DNA of 64,000 nucleotides. It comes from Anthracocystis setariae (taxonomy: Eukaryota > Basidiomycota > Ustilaginomycetes > Ustilaginales > Ustilaginaceae). The notes beneath the pieces were generated by a model. It was not told the DNA's origin, did no database searches, and saw only the letters and a program-made list of their open reading frames with translations. The position numbers and the translations under genes were made by a program. Each line of letters starts with the position of its first letter. The stretch's first letter is position 1. This document shows positions 28,515 to 39,118 of this stretch, piece by piece. The stretch lies in contig CAKMXJ010000005.1 of NCBI GenBank assembly GCA_928724745.1, positions 558,001-622,000 of the forward strand, in the 5' to 3' direction.

Positions 28515-31500
28515 TCAACGACCGAACCAACTCTTTTTCTTCTTGTCGTCCTTGCCACCACCCTCCGAGCGCGCCGGCGATGTCACCCCCTCCGAAGGGC
28601 TAGCTGGGCTAGCAGGCACCGTTCTGAAGCCTGCAGCGTTGCCAATCGGTCTCGCCATTCCGTAGCCTGCGCCAGGAGGGCCACCACCACCGTTGGGTCC
28701 AAACGGTCCTGGTCCGGGACGAGGCCCGGCGCCCATGCTGGCTCGAGGGTTGAACTGGCCATTTGGAGCGCCCGAACCGTTCGGTTGCAACGGACCGTTG
28801 CCAAACGGACGCGGTGGTTGAGCGCCAGCGCCTGCACTCATAGGGTATGATGGATATGCTGCAGGCTGCGAGAAGGGCACGGATGGCCTCGGAGAGTTGG
28901 AATTTTGTCGCTGTGCCGGCGGTCGCTGAGATTGCAGTGGCATGGGCGGAGGACGCGGCAAGCCAGTGCCAGGCGAAACACCTGCAGACATGGGCGAAGG
29001 ACCAACGGAATGAGGCGAAGGACCCATGGGGTGTTGCGAGGGACCTACCGAGTTGCCAGAGTGGAGCTCTTGCTGGGTACCAAAAGGACGCACAATCAGC
29101 TGTGCCCGGGCTCGCTCGTTTGCGGCCACGTTGGCCATGTACTGCTGTTCACGTTGCGCCGTCTGGGCTTCACGCATCGCAAGCGGCGTTGGATAGTTCA
29201 TCTGCGTGCTGGGTGTCATCGAGCTCTGCGTGACGCTGGCAGGGAAAGGCGCTGAGGTGGGTTGCGCGCGGCGACCAAACTCGTTCATGCTCTCACGCTG
29301 CTCCTGCTTCTGCTCCATGCGTGACTGTCGGATGAGGCTGGGCGGAGCAGGCTGGGCATTGGCGCCATTTCCGGCAGGACCGGTGGGACCGGTGGGACCG
29401 GTGGAACCGCCGCGACCCTGAAGCGCCGCGATACGTTGATTGGCACGCTTATCACCATGCTCTGCTGCCTTCTTGTACCACGCCTTTGCCTCGTTCAGAT
29501 CCTTGACGGTGCCGATGCCCATCTCGGTAAAGTAGCCGACAGCGTATTCGGCCTTGGCAAGACCCTGCTCTGCTGCCTTTTTGGCCCACAGATAGGCTTC
29601 GGTATCAGACTGGGGCAAGATGCCGGGAGCACCGACGAGATACCAGGCAGTGAGCGCAAAGCACGCCTCCTTGTGGTTCTGCTGTGCGGCGATGTTGTAC
29701 ATGTGGATACTGAGTCCACCATCTTGAGGACAGCCCATGCGCCCATACTCGTAGTTGACGCCAAGCTTGTATGCACTGGGCGCGTAGCCCAACTCTCCGG
29801 CTTGGGCTAGGAGCTCGCAACTGTACTCCGGGTCAACAAAAAGCACATTGTCGATGCCGCGCTCGTGCAGCAAGGCAAGTTCGTGGAGCGCGTGCGGGAA
29901 CTCGGGCGTAGCAGCCTCGGCGGAGCGCTTGAGCCATTTGACCCCTTCCTTGGCGTTCTTCTTGAGACCCAGCTCTCCGTTGAGCTCGGCCGTCGCCAGA
30001 CGGTACATGGCACCAGGGTGACTCTGCGCCGCTGACTTGCGGTAGAACTGGATCGCCTTGGCAGCATCCTTGCGGCATCCCCAGCCTTTCTCGTAGCACG
30101 TACCTGCTCGGTAAGCAGCGTCAGGATGGCCGTGCTTGGCGGCTAGCACGAAATAGGTGTAGGCTTGACCAAAGTCCTGCTTGCCCGTGCGGGTACCGAT
30201 GCCGTTGGCGTAGCAGTCGGCCAAAAAGTATTGGGCGTCCGGATGGCCACGGTCGGCAATCTTTTTGAGCAGGCCGATAGCCTCCTTGGTGAGCTCCTCC
30301 TTGGGTGTGTCGACCTTCTTGGGACCGTTGGAAGCAGCGACGGTAGCGTTGGCCTCGTCTTCGGTGCCCATGGTCTTGGCAGCATCAATCATAAAGACCG
30401 CGAGTTCGTAGATGAGATTGGGATCGTTGGTCTTCTTTGCGTTCTGTCGATAGAGCTCGAGCGTCTTGCCGTGACTGAGCAACGAGGCTTGCTGACCGAC
30501 TTTGAGGTGGCTGTGATCGAGGAGCGGACCGGATGCCATGGAAGGAGCAATGCTGGCTGGACGAGTGGCACCTGAGGGACCAAGACCGCCAAAGCCTCCC
30601 GACGAGGGCATGGGACCGTTACCAGTACCACCGGCAGCGGTGGAGACGCCGCGAGGCATGGTATCGGTCCGGGGCGACAAGCCTCGTGAGCTGGGCATGC
30701 TGATTTCGGCCAGGGGTGACGGAGCGAGAGCTGCTTCTGCGGTCAAGTTGGAAGCGGAATCGCTTTGAATGCCAAAAAAGGACGAGGGACGAGGGCCTTG
30801 GTTCTGATTGTCTTGGTTGCGCAGTTGACTGGCGTTGGACTGGCTGAGGTGCTGTTGATCCTGGTAGAAGCCATCATCATCGTCATCAAGCATGCCTGCA
30901 GGCACGGGCACTTGCTGGCCTGTAGCGCTCAGGGCTGCAGCTGGCCGCTGCATGCCATAAAAGCTGCTGTTGCGGTCTCGATCTGCGTTGTCGTCGCGAT
31001 TGGCGATGGGCGGGGCAGAATGAAAAGTAGACGATCGATCTGCGTCGCTGATGCGGAGCGCTGCCATGTTGAGTGCTTCAGGTTTTGGCCGCGGTGGCGA
31101 CTGTTGCATCGATGGTTGGGATTGCGCTGAGCTGGTGGCAGCGGCCGACTGGGTGGGAAAGGCAAGCGCAGAGCCTGGTTGGAGGGCCTGTGGGATAGCG
31201 TCGCCATTGGTGTGCGGTAGTTGAACGAGTGGCGAGGCCGGGATCGACGGAGGTCTGGGTAGAGGGTTGCGAGCGCTCGAGTGAGAGTGATCGGAAGGCA
31301 GCTGCGAGGCATGCATTGAAGACGAGGGCGATTGAAGGTAGGAGCTTGCCGACGAAAAGTGGCGCTCCATTTGTTCGTCATGAGACGCGGGGGGTTGCGG
31401 CTGATCCGACGGTGCATGCGTTGCGATGTTGCTCGAGTCTGCCGCGAGCGGTGCCGAGCTTTGTGAAACAGAGTTCGGAGCTGCTGCGGAGCCCGATTGG

Positions 31501-31859
31501 ATTTGTTCGGACGAAGGGCTGCCCTCGATGAGTGCCGATTGGGGTTCGACCATTGCGGCTGAAGCGGCGGGATGAGAGGTAGTCGAATACTGCTGAAACA
31601 AGTTGTTGCTGTGGAAGAGGTCTGGCTTGGAGTCGAGGCTCTTGAACTCGGTAAAGTCTGGAAGCTTGGAGAGCGCTGGGACAGTGGTGGCACCGGGCGG
31701 AGCGGACGAGTACACCTTTCCAGCATCAAGATCGGGGTACTCCAAGTGCTCGGAAGGAGGACGATTGAGCGCCGAAGAGTCATTGCTAGGCGCTTGCTTC
31801 TCGGACACGGCATCGAAGCGATGGTGAAAGTTATACGCCGACGAAGCAGGAGCAGCCAT
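28515..31859 (-). CDS. SKT5/CHS4-like Sel1-repeat protein, probable chitin synthase activator
   Basis: A single exon of 1114 residues. The N-terminal half is Ser/Pro/Gln-rich and looks disordered. A block of Sel1-like repeats runs from about residue 530 to 813: HPDAQYFLADCYANGIGT, HPDAAYRAGTCYEKGWG, HPGAMYRLATAELNGELG, and AKAEYAVGYFTEMGIGTV among others. This block and its order fit the Skt5/Chs4 family, which in yeast activates and localises chitin synthase III. The C-terminal 300 residues are Pro/Gly/Gln-rich and end in a basic KKKKSWFGR. There is no CaaX box, unlike yeast Chs4, so any membrane recruitment must differ. It shares this window with the chitin synthase MCS1, but they are far apart and not co-transcribed. 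Start: ATG at 31859. Confidence 0.85.
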   Translation of the reverse strand: MAAPASSAYNFHHRFDAVSEKQAPSNDSSALNRPPSEHLEYPDLDAGKVYSSAPPGATTVPALSKLPDFTEFKSLDSKPDLFHSNNLFQQYSTTSHPAASAAMVEPQSALIEGSPSSEQIQSGSAAAPNSVSQSSAPLAADSSNIATHAPSDQPQPPASHDEQMERHFSSASSYLQSPSSSMHASQLPSDHSHSSARNPLPRPPSIPASPLVQLPHTNGDAIPQALQPGSALAFPTQSAAATSSAQSQPSMQQSPPRPKPEALNMAALRISDADRSSTFHSAPPIANRDDNADRDRNSSFYGMQRPAAALSATGQQVPVPAGMLDDDDDGFYQDQQHLSQSNASQLRNQDNQNQGPRPSSFFGIQSDSASNLTAEAALAPSPLAEISMPSSRGLSPRTDTMPRGVSTAAGGTGNGPMPSSGGFGGLGPSGATRPASIAPSMASGPLLDHSHLKVGQQASLLSHGKTLELYRQNAKKTNDPNLIYELAVFMIDAAKTMGTEDEANATVAASNGPKKVDTPKEELTKEAIGLLKKIADRGHPDAQYFLADCYANGIGTRTGKQDFGQAYTYFVLAAKHGHPDAAYRAGTCYEKGWGCRKDAAKAIQFYRKSAAQSHPGAMYRLATAELNGELGLKKNAKEGVKWLKRSAEAATPEFPHALHELALLHERGIDNVLFVDPEYSCELLAQAGELGYAPSAYKLGVNYEYGRMGCPQDGGLSIHMYNIAAQQNHKEACFALTAWYLVGAPGILPQSDTEAYLWAKKAAEQGLAKAEYAVGYFTEMGIGTVKDLNEAKAWYKKAAEHGDKRANQRIAALQGRGGSTGPTGPTGPAGNGANAQPAPPSLIRQSRMEQKQEQRESMNEFGRRAQPTSAPFPASVTQSSMTPSTQMNYPTPLAMREAQTAQREQQYMANVAANERARAQLIVRPFGTQQELHSGNSVGPSQHPMGPSPHSVGPSPMSAGVSPGTGLPRPPPMPLQSQRPPAQRQNSNSPRPSVPFSQPAAYPSYPMSAGAGAQPPRPFGNGPLQPNGSGAPNGQFNPRASMGAGPRPGPGPFGPNGGGGPPGAGYGMARPIGNAAGFRTVPASPASPSEGVTSPARSEGGGKDDKKKKSWFGR

Positions 31860-32685
31860 GGTGCCCTAATTGCAGCCGAGAGATCGAAGTGATCTAAAAA
31901 GCAAGCGCAAAGGCTGTCGTGAGGATCGCCACAAGGTGTTGGTGAAAGCCGAAGCGAATCGGTAACGGGTGATGGCACGCAGATATGCTCGTGTTGCTGT
32001 GATTGGCTTGGCGTTGCTAAACTCACGACGGTGCCGGATGAAATCAAGTCGTTTGTTGTCGACAAACTCGAGACGTGGGGCAGTCAGAAGTGAGCCTGCG
32101 GATGCCAGGACGGATGCGAGGCTGTCGATGCGATCGTGTAGGTCGGTAGACCTGCGTGGTACTGCCCGGATGGTGGAAGCAGAAGGGGAAGCTCTCTCGT
32201 CAAGCAGCTCGGTGTCGAGCAAGAGCAACAATGGCGGAAGGGATGCAGATGTGATGAAGAAGGACGGGGCAAGACGATGGCGAGCGACAAGACAAGACAA
32301 GTGATTGTTGGCTTAAGCTTGACGTGGGAACGATTTCAACTGAGACCTGACACCTGAGACCCTTGACAGCCTTGTCTGTGTCGTCACAGCGTTCGTGTGG
32401 GTTACGAGGTGTGCGTGTGTGTGTGTGTGTGTGTGTCAAAAATAGGGCGGCAGGATGGCAGTCAAAAAGCCCACAACAGACGCAAAGTAGAGAAAGAAAA
32501 GAAGAGAAAAAAAAAAAGGGCGGCAGGAGGGCGCGCGATGCAGAGTGATTGTACGCGATACAGGGGCACCAACCAGACCGCATAGTTGTGAGTGGCCATG
32601 GCTCTGGCTTGGCACACAGAAGAGAGCGGCCGGCCGACCAGCTGTTGTCATGCAAGCACGCGCCTGGCTGATTGATTACTGACTA

Positions 32686-32717
<32 letters not shown>

Positions 32718-33494
32718 TGAATTTTGACGCAATTTCGGGCGAAAATTCAAATCTCTTCCTCAACAGTTCGCAAAAGGCACGCACAGTGACAGACTTGCGA
32801 CAAGGTAAGGCAGCCAGCCAGCTTACTCTGCCCGCTTGTCTCGCCCGGTTTCTCGAGCTACCGTGGCTTCCGCTTTTCGCCGCACAGTACAGTGCAGTGC
32901 CTGATGGAACACGCTCGGGGCTTATTATATGATCGGCTCGGTCTTCTGCCACCTGCACCATATGCTCCGGTCAATAATAGTAATAAGAAATCTCGCAAAG
33001 CACTGGCGTCGATCCTGTCTCGCAGATCACCAAACCCTTCTCACAGGCGCACCTACCGTACTGTAATGCACTGTACTGTACTGCACTGTAGCTTCGGATT
33101 CTGCTGTGAGCTTGCATGTCTCGATTTGTAGAGTCCAAACTTTCGTTGTCAAGTCGATTCAGGCTCAGTTTCAGCTTGCTTCTTCGCCCAAAACAAATCA
33201 CGAATATGTCATCATCCGCTTCCCACGTTGCGACTCCGATATTCGAAACACAAGCCTAGCTTGGCCGGCCATCGAAGCCACAGCATGACCAGAATGCTTC
33301 ATCCGTGCTGCTGTACTACTTGGGCCAGCCCACGTTGTCGGCTTCAGATTGTTCCATGCTTCGATTCCATTACCAATTCGCCAAGAACGATCAACCTTGT
33401 CCGCCTCATTTGGTGGTGCATCGGGCGGGTTCAAATAGGGAAACATCGGCGATTTTCAGTAGTCTGCCTATCATCTCAATTTCGCCGAGTCCCC

Positions 33495-33519
33495 TTTTTT
33501 TTTTTTTTTTTTTTTTTTT
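33495..33519. repeat. poly-T tract, 25 bp
   Basis: A pure T run in the gene-poor stretch, preceded by CCCC. Confidence 0.9.
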
Positions 33520-34121
33520 GACCCTTGTCGATTATCGCAGTCAGAAATCACAACCAATAAATGGGGTTTAAAAAGAAAGAATCAATCTACTGTATTCCAT
33601 CCACGACAGCAACACGAGTGCTGAACTTGGCCTCAGCATTGCTTGTCTGCTTCACGGCTTCACGACAGGCTTGGAGCAAAGCAGTAGACCATCTTCATCC
33701 AAGATTAAGGCGGCTTACTGCCATCACAGTGCCATCACGGACTATCATTCAACTTTGTTTGCATGCACAAGTTGCCGCCTAGCTTTCTACTCAGCTTTGT
33801 TCACCCTTGCTGCTTGCTGCTCGCTTGAATTTGTAGCTCAGGCTTCTCCTTACTTGGCCTTTCCTTCGTCACCGGTAATCGGACCGAAACCGGTAGAACA
33901 CGGACAATTTTCTCCGCAGAACGATCCTTGTTGGTTATATGTCTTTTTATGCGACGGGAGTGGGCGGGGACACAGGTCAACGGAATAATTGAGACCGATC
34001 TTTCGTGACAGCTAGCTTGTGTTCGACCTGATACTTTTTCTTCTAGTTGAGCCGAATACAATGGTGAGAATGAGTCGACGGTGAGCGCAACCAGCAGGGA
34101 GAGTACTAGGTAGCATGTTTT

Positions 34122-34124
<3 letters not shown>

Positions 34125-34162
<38 letters not shown>
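34125..34162. repeat. poly-T tract, 38 bp
   Basis: An uninterrupted T run, the longest homopolymer in the window. It could be the A-tail scar of a retroposed sequence read on the other strand, or replication slippage. I see no element or target-site duplication beside it. Confidence 0.9.
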
Positions 34163-35201
34163 CGCTGACTACGTCAGGGTACTCAAGGAGTTGCGGTGCT
34201 TCTGACGTTATGCTCCAAGAAAGCGTCAAGGAGATGTTTAGCATCACGGCTACCGCCCGAATTATCGCAACTAATTTTGCTCGACCAATCCACTGGATCC
34301 AGAGTACAGTACCAGTATATCCGTGACACAGTTCGCCTGGCCTGCAACGGGTAGCACGCCAACATGGCGGGAGGCGGGATTGGACTCCGCCTGCTTCCAC
34401 TCGCAGACAGGTGTCGATCAATATAAACTGATCAGCCAGCTTCCGTACAGCCGTCATGCCAGCCTGAGGCATGATCGCATGCCAAGACAAAATTCACACA
34501 GCAGCCAGAGCATTGGTAGAAGCTTCCAAAGCCAGACCGCAACTGTGCCAGGACCGCGGATTATCGCATGCCTGATCCTGGTATCCCACAATCATGTCGG
34601 ATCATCTCGACCATAACCGCCCTGCATACTGCAGCGACCTCTCGCCTCAGAATCTTCTTTAACGATCCGACCCACGGCCGAGATCTTCTGTCACTTTACT
34701 AGCGGGATTTCAGCGTCGAGCAGATGCCAAGATCATTTCAGCAACGGGACGTGACATTCTCCATACCGATCCGTCGTCGTTCGCAACTTTTCAGACTCGT
34801 GACCTCCACAGACTCTACTCGTCGCTCACACCATCAAATCTGCGATATGACTGCCACAGAGGGTTTTTCCGCTAGCCTCAACAATCTATTGTCCTTGGGA
34901 GTGACACACTCGAAAATACACAGAGAGAGGCCTGTCAAGACAGTCGCAACAGCTGGAAAAGGGGTTAGAATGACTTTTATCACGATCTGTCCGAGGACTG
35001 CAGCAGTTTGCCTGCCTTGAAAGCTTTCGTGGTGTAGTATGGAATGGTTCTTAGACGCTCCCAGTACTCTGTAACCTCTCAGGAGCATTCTTCAGGAGGT
35101 TGTGAGCCTCATAAAGCTGCTGTAACGAACCCTCTATTCGAACCAACTTCCCATATCCAAACAACATCGCAACCGGAACACACCAGCTTGGAGCGCTCGA
35201 G

Positions 35202-36056
35202 ATGCTTACTTCTGCAGCAAGGATGCGTACGGCTCTTCTGGCAGTCTCGGCTGTCCTCCTACTATGCTCTATGCTCTATGGTCGCTACTGCTCCCGCTCC
35301 GGCTGAGAAGCTCATCACCGGCAATGCCTCCTTCTTCTACGACGTAAGTCTCCCATCTGTTTCGAGTCGCGACGTCTTTATCGCAGTCTTGTTCTTCCAC
35401 GATCCCGATTATACTCAATGGCAAGACTGACTTACGCTTGATACTCTTGCATCTGAATGCGTGTTCGTTTCCCCTCACAGGATGGCAAGGTGGGCTTGTG
35501 TGGCAAGAAATACGACGATACAGCCTTCGTCGTCAGGGTGGGCAAGGAAGTCATTGGCCGAAACCGATGTGGAAGGATGATCTGGATCGAGAGCCAAGGG
35601 GAAATTCACAACGCTACCATTGCTGGTGTCTGCCAAGACTGCCCAAAGGGATCGATCGAGCTATCCATAGCCGCATTCGAGTTTTTCGCACCACTCGAGC
35701 AAAACGAGTTGCCCGTACAATGGTCCACTAGGAAACCCAAGGAGCTAGTCGGTGACGTTTTTCCACGCTCAATTGGCGAGGTGGCGCTATGGGATGGCCG
35801 GGACTGCGGATCGGCTGGCGAGAAGTGGTCTGGAAACTGCGAAAGGGAGATACTCGAGCCTCGAAGCTTTGACGAAGGTGATTGGATTAAACGTCAAACC
35901 CAGCCATATGGACCGAGCACAAATGGCAGCAACTCCAAAGTGGCCTCGGCCACAGTCGACACCACGGCGTTGAATGGCAGCCACACAAATCAAGTGGTGG
36001 TGAATAATGGGACGCTATCGAAGAACTTGACCTTGTCAAACAACTGGTCAAGTTGA
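35202..36056 (+). pseudogene. double-psi beta-barrel (RlpA/barwin-like) secreted protein, frame broken in signal peptide
   Basis: Exon 1 is 35202-35343, the intron 35344-35480 (GTAAGT to CAG, phase 0) and exon 2 35481-36056. From the ATG at 35202 the frame gives a good signal peptide core (ALLAVSAVLLLCSM) but then stops early. The body of the protein (APAPAEKLITGNASFFYD, then DGKVGLCGKKYD in exon 2) is in another frame. The break falls on a tandem 7-bp repeat (CTATGCT twice plus CTATG, 35262-35280); the frames would agree with one unit fewer. The alternative is that translation starts at the ATG at 35278 with no signal peptide. The barrel part has CGRMIWIES, ATIAGVCQDCPKGSIELS and a tail with four N-glycosylation sequons (NGS, NGT, NLT, NWS). 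It is a distant paralogue of the gene at 38753. It could still be functional if the duplication is an assembly error. Confidence 0.65.
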
Positions 36057-36209
36057 GCCATACAATTGCGAACGTGTCTGTGAGCCACACTATCGCAAAC
36101 GCTTCAACGTCGCATTAGCAATGATCGATCCAGTGCAGTAGCATTGCAACTTCTCGCGAGTGTACTGTGTGAAAAGCGCGGCATTCCGGAGCCTTTACAG
36201 ACTGTGCAA

Positions 36210-36236
36210 TTTTTTTTTTTTTTTTTTTTTTTTTTT
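36210..36236. repeat. poly-T tract, 27 bp
   Basis: A pure T run about 150 bp after the stop of the broken double-psi beta-barrel gene. Confidence 0.9.
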
Positions 36237-37593
36237 GGCTGGCCTTCTGCGTCTGCCTCTCTTTAACGACACATATTTGTTGATAGAGTCAGAAGGACAG
36301 AACAGCACAGCAGGAGAGGAGATGAAGCATGGCTTAGTCGACCGAACAAATCGAGGCAAGCTTGTTGTCGTTCAAGCCTTCACGTGAATGCACTGAGAGG
36401 GGCGACAGGGGGAAGTGCACTGAAAAAGCCGGAACGGAACAGCGGACTAGCACAGGCAAGCATGTGAGAGTTAGACGATGGAGCAAGACCCAATCGGGAT
36501 CGTTGAAGGCGTCTGACTGAGTGTCACGGAATAACGACCGAGAAGCCCTCGCCATTTGCAATAGTCAACACGATACGATTACTTTGATAAATGCCGATCA
36601 AACACGCTTCCAGAAACTTGTCGAATCCCTCAGAGTCAAGCCACCCTGACTCACTTCGACCTCTGCTCCTAATCCTTCCGGTCTTTCACGATCGTAAAGC
36701 TGTTCGGTACCGGTACCGTCACGAACCCCCCGCGAACTCGATATCGATGCCGATTTGGGGTCTTCGTACATTGTCTTTCGGTCCTTGAATCAACGCAGCA
36801 AGCGTGGATCGATCGACATGGTCCATTCGACAGCATCGTAGATTACGGTCCGCAAGTTGAAAATAGTATCAGCCAGGCACGATGATGAAGCATGGCAGCA
36901 TGGAGCCGATGCGATCCGATCAGAGATGCATCGGCTTTTGGCCGGACAAAACGCATCCGGTTTCCGGTGGGAAAAAAAAAAACCCCCCTTTAACATGCAG
37001 CTCGATTCCTCGCATTTGGGGCCCTCGAAATCGTTGCTCGACCGTGACTCAACCTGGTCTTACAAGCCGCACTAGTAGAGATGTCACTTGGCCTCAATGT
37101 GTCAGACTCTTCCGGAGGCGTTTGGCAAGGCCTAGACGGTAGCATAGCCTTGTACACAACTCTGGTTGGTAACCCAAAGAGGTCCCAAGGGTGTACGGAA
37201 GACGATGTTGCGAACCTCGTGGACCGGTACTGCACGGTACGGCACCGTGTTGGCCGGTGGTTGAGGTTGAGTTCTACGTCGGCATTCTATTGACATGTAC
37301 CCCACTTATGTGTGCATGCCGTGACGTGCGTTTAAAACGCCGGATGCTGGAAAGCGCCTTGCGGCTGCATTCGAGGGGATCGAACGGTGAACTGGGGATG
37401 CCATTTTGAATGCCGTAGCAGCATGTAAGGATTGCACATTGGGAACCTCTCAAATTTCTGCAGCCGCACAACCTGAGGTTGGCAGCCAGCTCACTGTTGA
37501 AATTGAGGTGGGCGCTCCGCAACGTGGCGTTCCTGAGGCCAAGTCGCACTAGATTTATAGTTTGACGGCTGAACTTCGTCCGACCACCACCAC

Positions 37594-37656
37594 AAAAAAA
37601 AAGAAAAAAAAGAAAAAAAAAGAAAAAAAAAGAAAAAAAAGAAAAGAAAAAACACT
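37594..37656. repeat. interrupted poly-A (AnG) tract
   Basis: Blocks of about nine A separated by single G, then shorter AAAAG units. Likely slippage product. Confidence 0.85.
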
Positions 37657-38636
37657 CTTGAAGTCTGAATTACGTGTGCGGCACTATGTATGATTTCGAG
37701 GGTGTTCATGCTGTACACCATTCTCTGCCGGGCTGCCTGCAATGTCTTTCATGCACCCTCCTTCCTCCCCCCGAATCCTGGCAAGATTCCCACACCGTTG
37801 ACCCTGGTCTCAACATGACCAAACGGCATCAGCGCCTCCCACGGCAAATTTACTACCCTGGAACTGATCGCCCCCCTTTCCGACCAGCTCGAAGCGATCT
37901 GCTCGCTTCTGCAGCTCGACGCTCAGTGTGACACCCTACTGTCGATCCTCAGAGCCACCACAGTCTAGGGGGTGATCCCTCGTCCCGTTGTTTGCAAGAC
38001 CTACCAGCCACGCGCGCTCAAATGGCAAACCACCACAATGTTGCATCACAATGCGCTGTTGCCAGATCAAACAAGGTTGAGGGCCTTGGAATGCCCCCTC
38101 GTTGCAAGCGGTGGTCAGCTTTGCAGGTCTGTGGCTCGCTCCCTTCCTGCATCCGACACTCCGGAGTCGGTCATGCAGACCTCGAGTTGTTCCCGATGCC
38201 TCTACTAGAACACACCGAACTCCCCCCGCAGTGCTTCGCTGCCTTCGGTTTCAACTCGCCGATGAGGGAACCAGATCAACCAATCACCCTAGTTTTTTCG
38301 TGTGTTTATCGAGGTGCATACCGCATTGTCCCTACGATCGACAACCCTTTGAGAAAACTGTCAAAGGAGTCCGCCCCCAGCCCTCTGCCCACTTTGCCTG
38401 GCGACTGAGGGGACCAAGAAGGCAGTTCGACGTCGTACACGCCGTGAAGCCTGCACAAAATTTTTGACAGCGCTGCGTTTCGCACTGCTCCTCTGCGCTC
38501 TGAGATGAGAGTCGATTTTTCCATCGTACTTGCTTGACTCTACGGTGTAAGCACCAAGCGTACAGCAAGAACACAGGAAGGAAAGGTAGCGTGTATAGCG
38601 GGCAACACATACGACCGCTTCGATAGGCTCATCATC

Positions 38637-38642
38637 TATAAA
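38637..38642 (+). promoter_or_regulatory. TATA box candidate
   Basis: TATAAA lies 116 bp before the ATG at 38753. It is followed by a CT-rich stretch typical of strongly expressed fungal genes. Position and context support it, but no transcript start is known. Confidence 0.55.
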
Positions 38643-38752
38643 GCAGCCGACCTGGACAGCTCTCTCTACCCCTTCTTCTCATCAACCCACTTTTCCATCT
38701 CATTCCAACCCACCTCTAGACCACGGTTATCCCGTCAAAACTCCATTACAAA

Positions 38753-39118
38753 ATGCAGTTCTCCACTCTCGCTGTTTCCGTTCTCGCGATTGCCTCGTCG
38801 ATGGTCGCTGCTGCTCCCGCTCAGAAGCGAGCTGGCGGTTCTGGTCAAGCTACTTACTTCTACCAGGGGGGTAACGCTGGATCGTGTGGTTGGGTCTCTT
38901 CGGACGAGAGTTCCGTCGTTGCTGTCAACAGCGATCAGATGGATGGCTCGCTTTGCGGACAGAAGGTTTGGATCCAGGCTAACGGCCAGACCATCGAGGC
39001 TACCATTGCCGACACCTGCCCCACCTGCAGCTGGGGTTCTCTCGACCTTTCGGTCGGTGCGTTCCAGCAGCTCTCCGACCTCAGCACTGGCGAGTTCCCC
39101 ATCACCTGGTGGACCTAA
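38753..39118 (+). CDS. small secreted double-psi beta-barrel protein (RlpA-like)
   Basis: A single exon of 121 residues. Residues 1-21 form a signal peptide (FSTLAVSVLAIASSMVAAAPA) followed by a KR processing site. The rest is one compact domain: QATYFYQGGNAGSCGW, VAVNSDQMDGSLCG, KVWIQANGQTIEATIADTC, then CSWGSLDLSVGAFQQL and a final PITWW. This is the double-psi beta-barrel seen in RlpA, barwin, expansin domain 1 and basidiomycete riboflavin-aldehyde-forming-enzyme-like proteins. The Asp of ADTC and of SLDLS are the family's conserved polar residues; the four cysteines could form two disulfides. It is secreted and may bind or modify wall polysaccharide; the activity is not shown by sequence. 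Confidence 0.88.
   Translation: MQFSTLAVSVLAIASSMVAAAPAQKRAGGSGQATYFYQGGNAGSCGWVSSDESSVVAVNSDQMDGSLCGQKVWIQANGQTIEATIADTCPTCSWGSLDLSVGAFQQLSDLSTGEFPITWWT

Larger units (their letters stand above)
31860..35201. other. gene-poor region with homopolymers and microsatellites
   Basis: About 3.3 kb without a recognisable gene. It contains a GT repeat (about 32409-32436), a GGCT repeat (about 32686-32716), a short ACTGTA-rich patch (about 33057-33091), 25 T at 33495-33519 and 38 T at 34125-34162. Short open frames lack domains. The first part probably holds the SKT5-like promoter and leader. Confidence 0.6.
36057..38752. other. gene-poor region with poly-T and A-rich tracts
   Basis: About 2.7 kb without a recognisable gene. 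It has 27 T at 36210-36236 and an (A)nG repeat at about 37594-37656. The last 150 bp are pyrimidine-rich and act as the leader of the next gene. Confidence 0.55.

Noticed and set aside
34300..34440. Possible tRNA-like stem with GGCGG and CCGCC
   Set aside because: No T-loop consensus, acceptor stem or A/B box arrangement could be made to fit.
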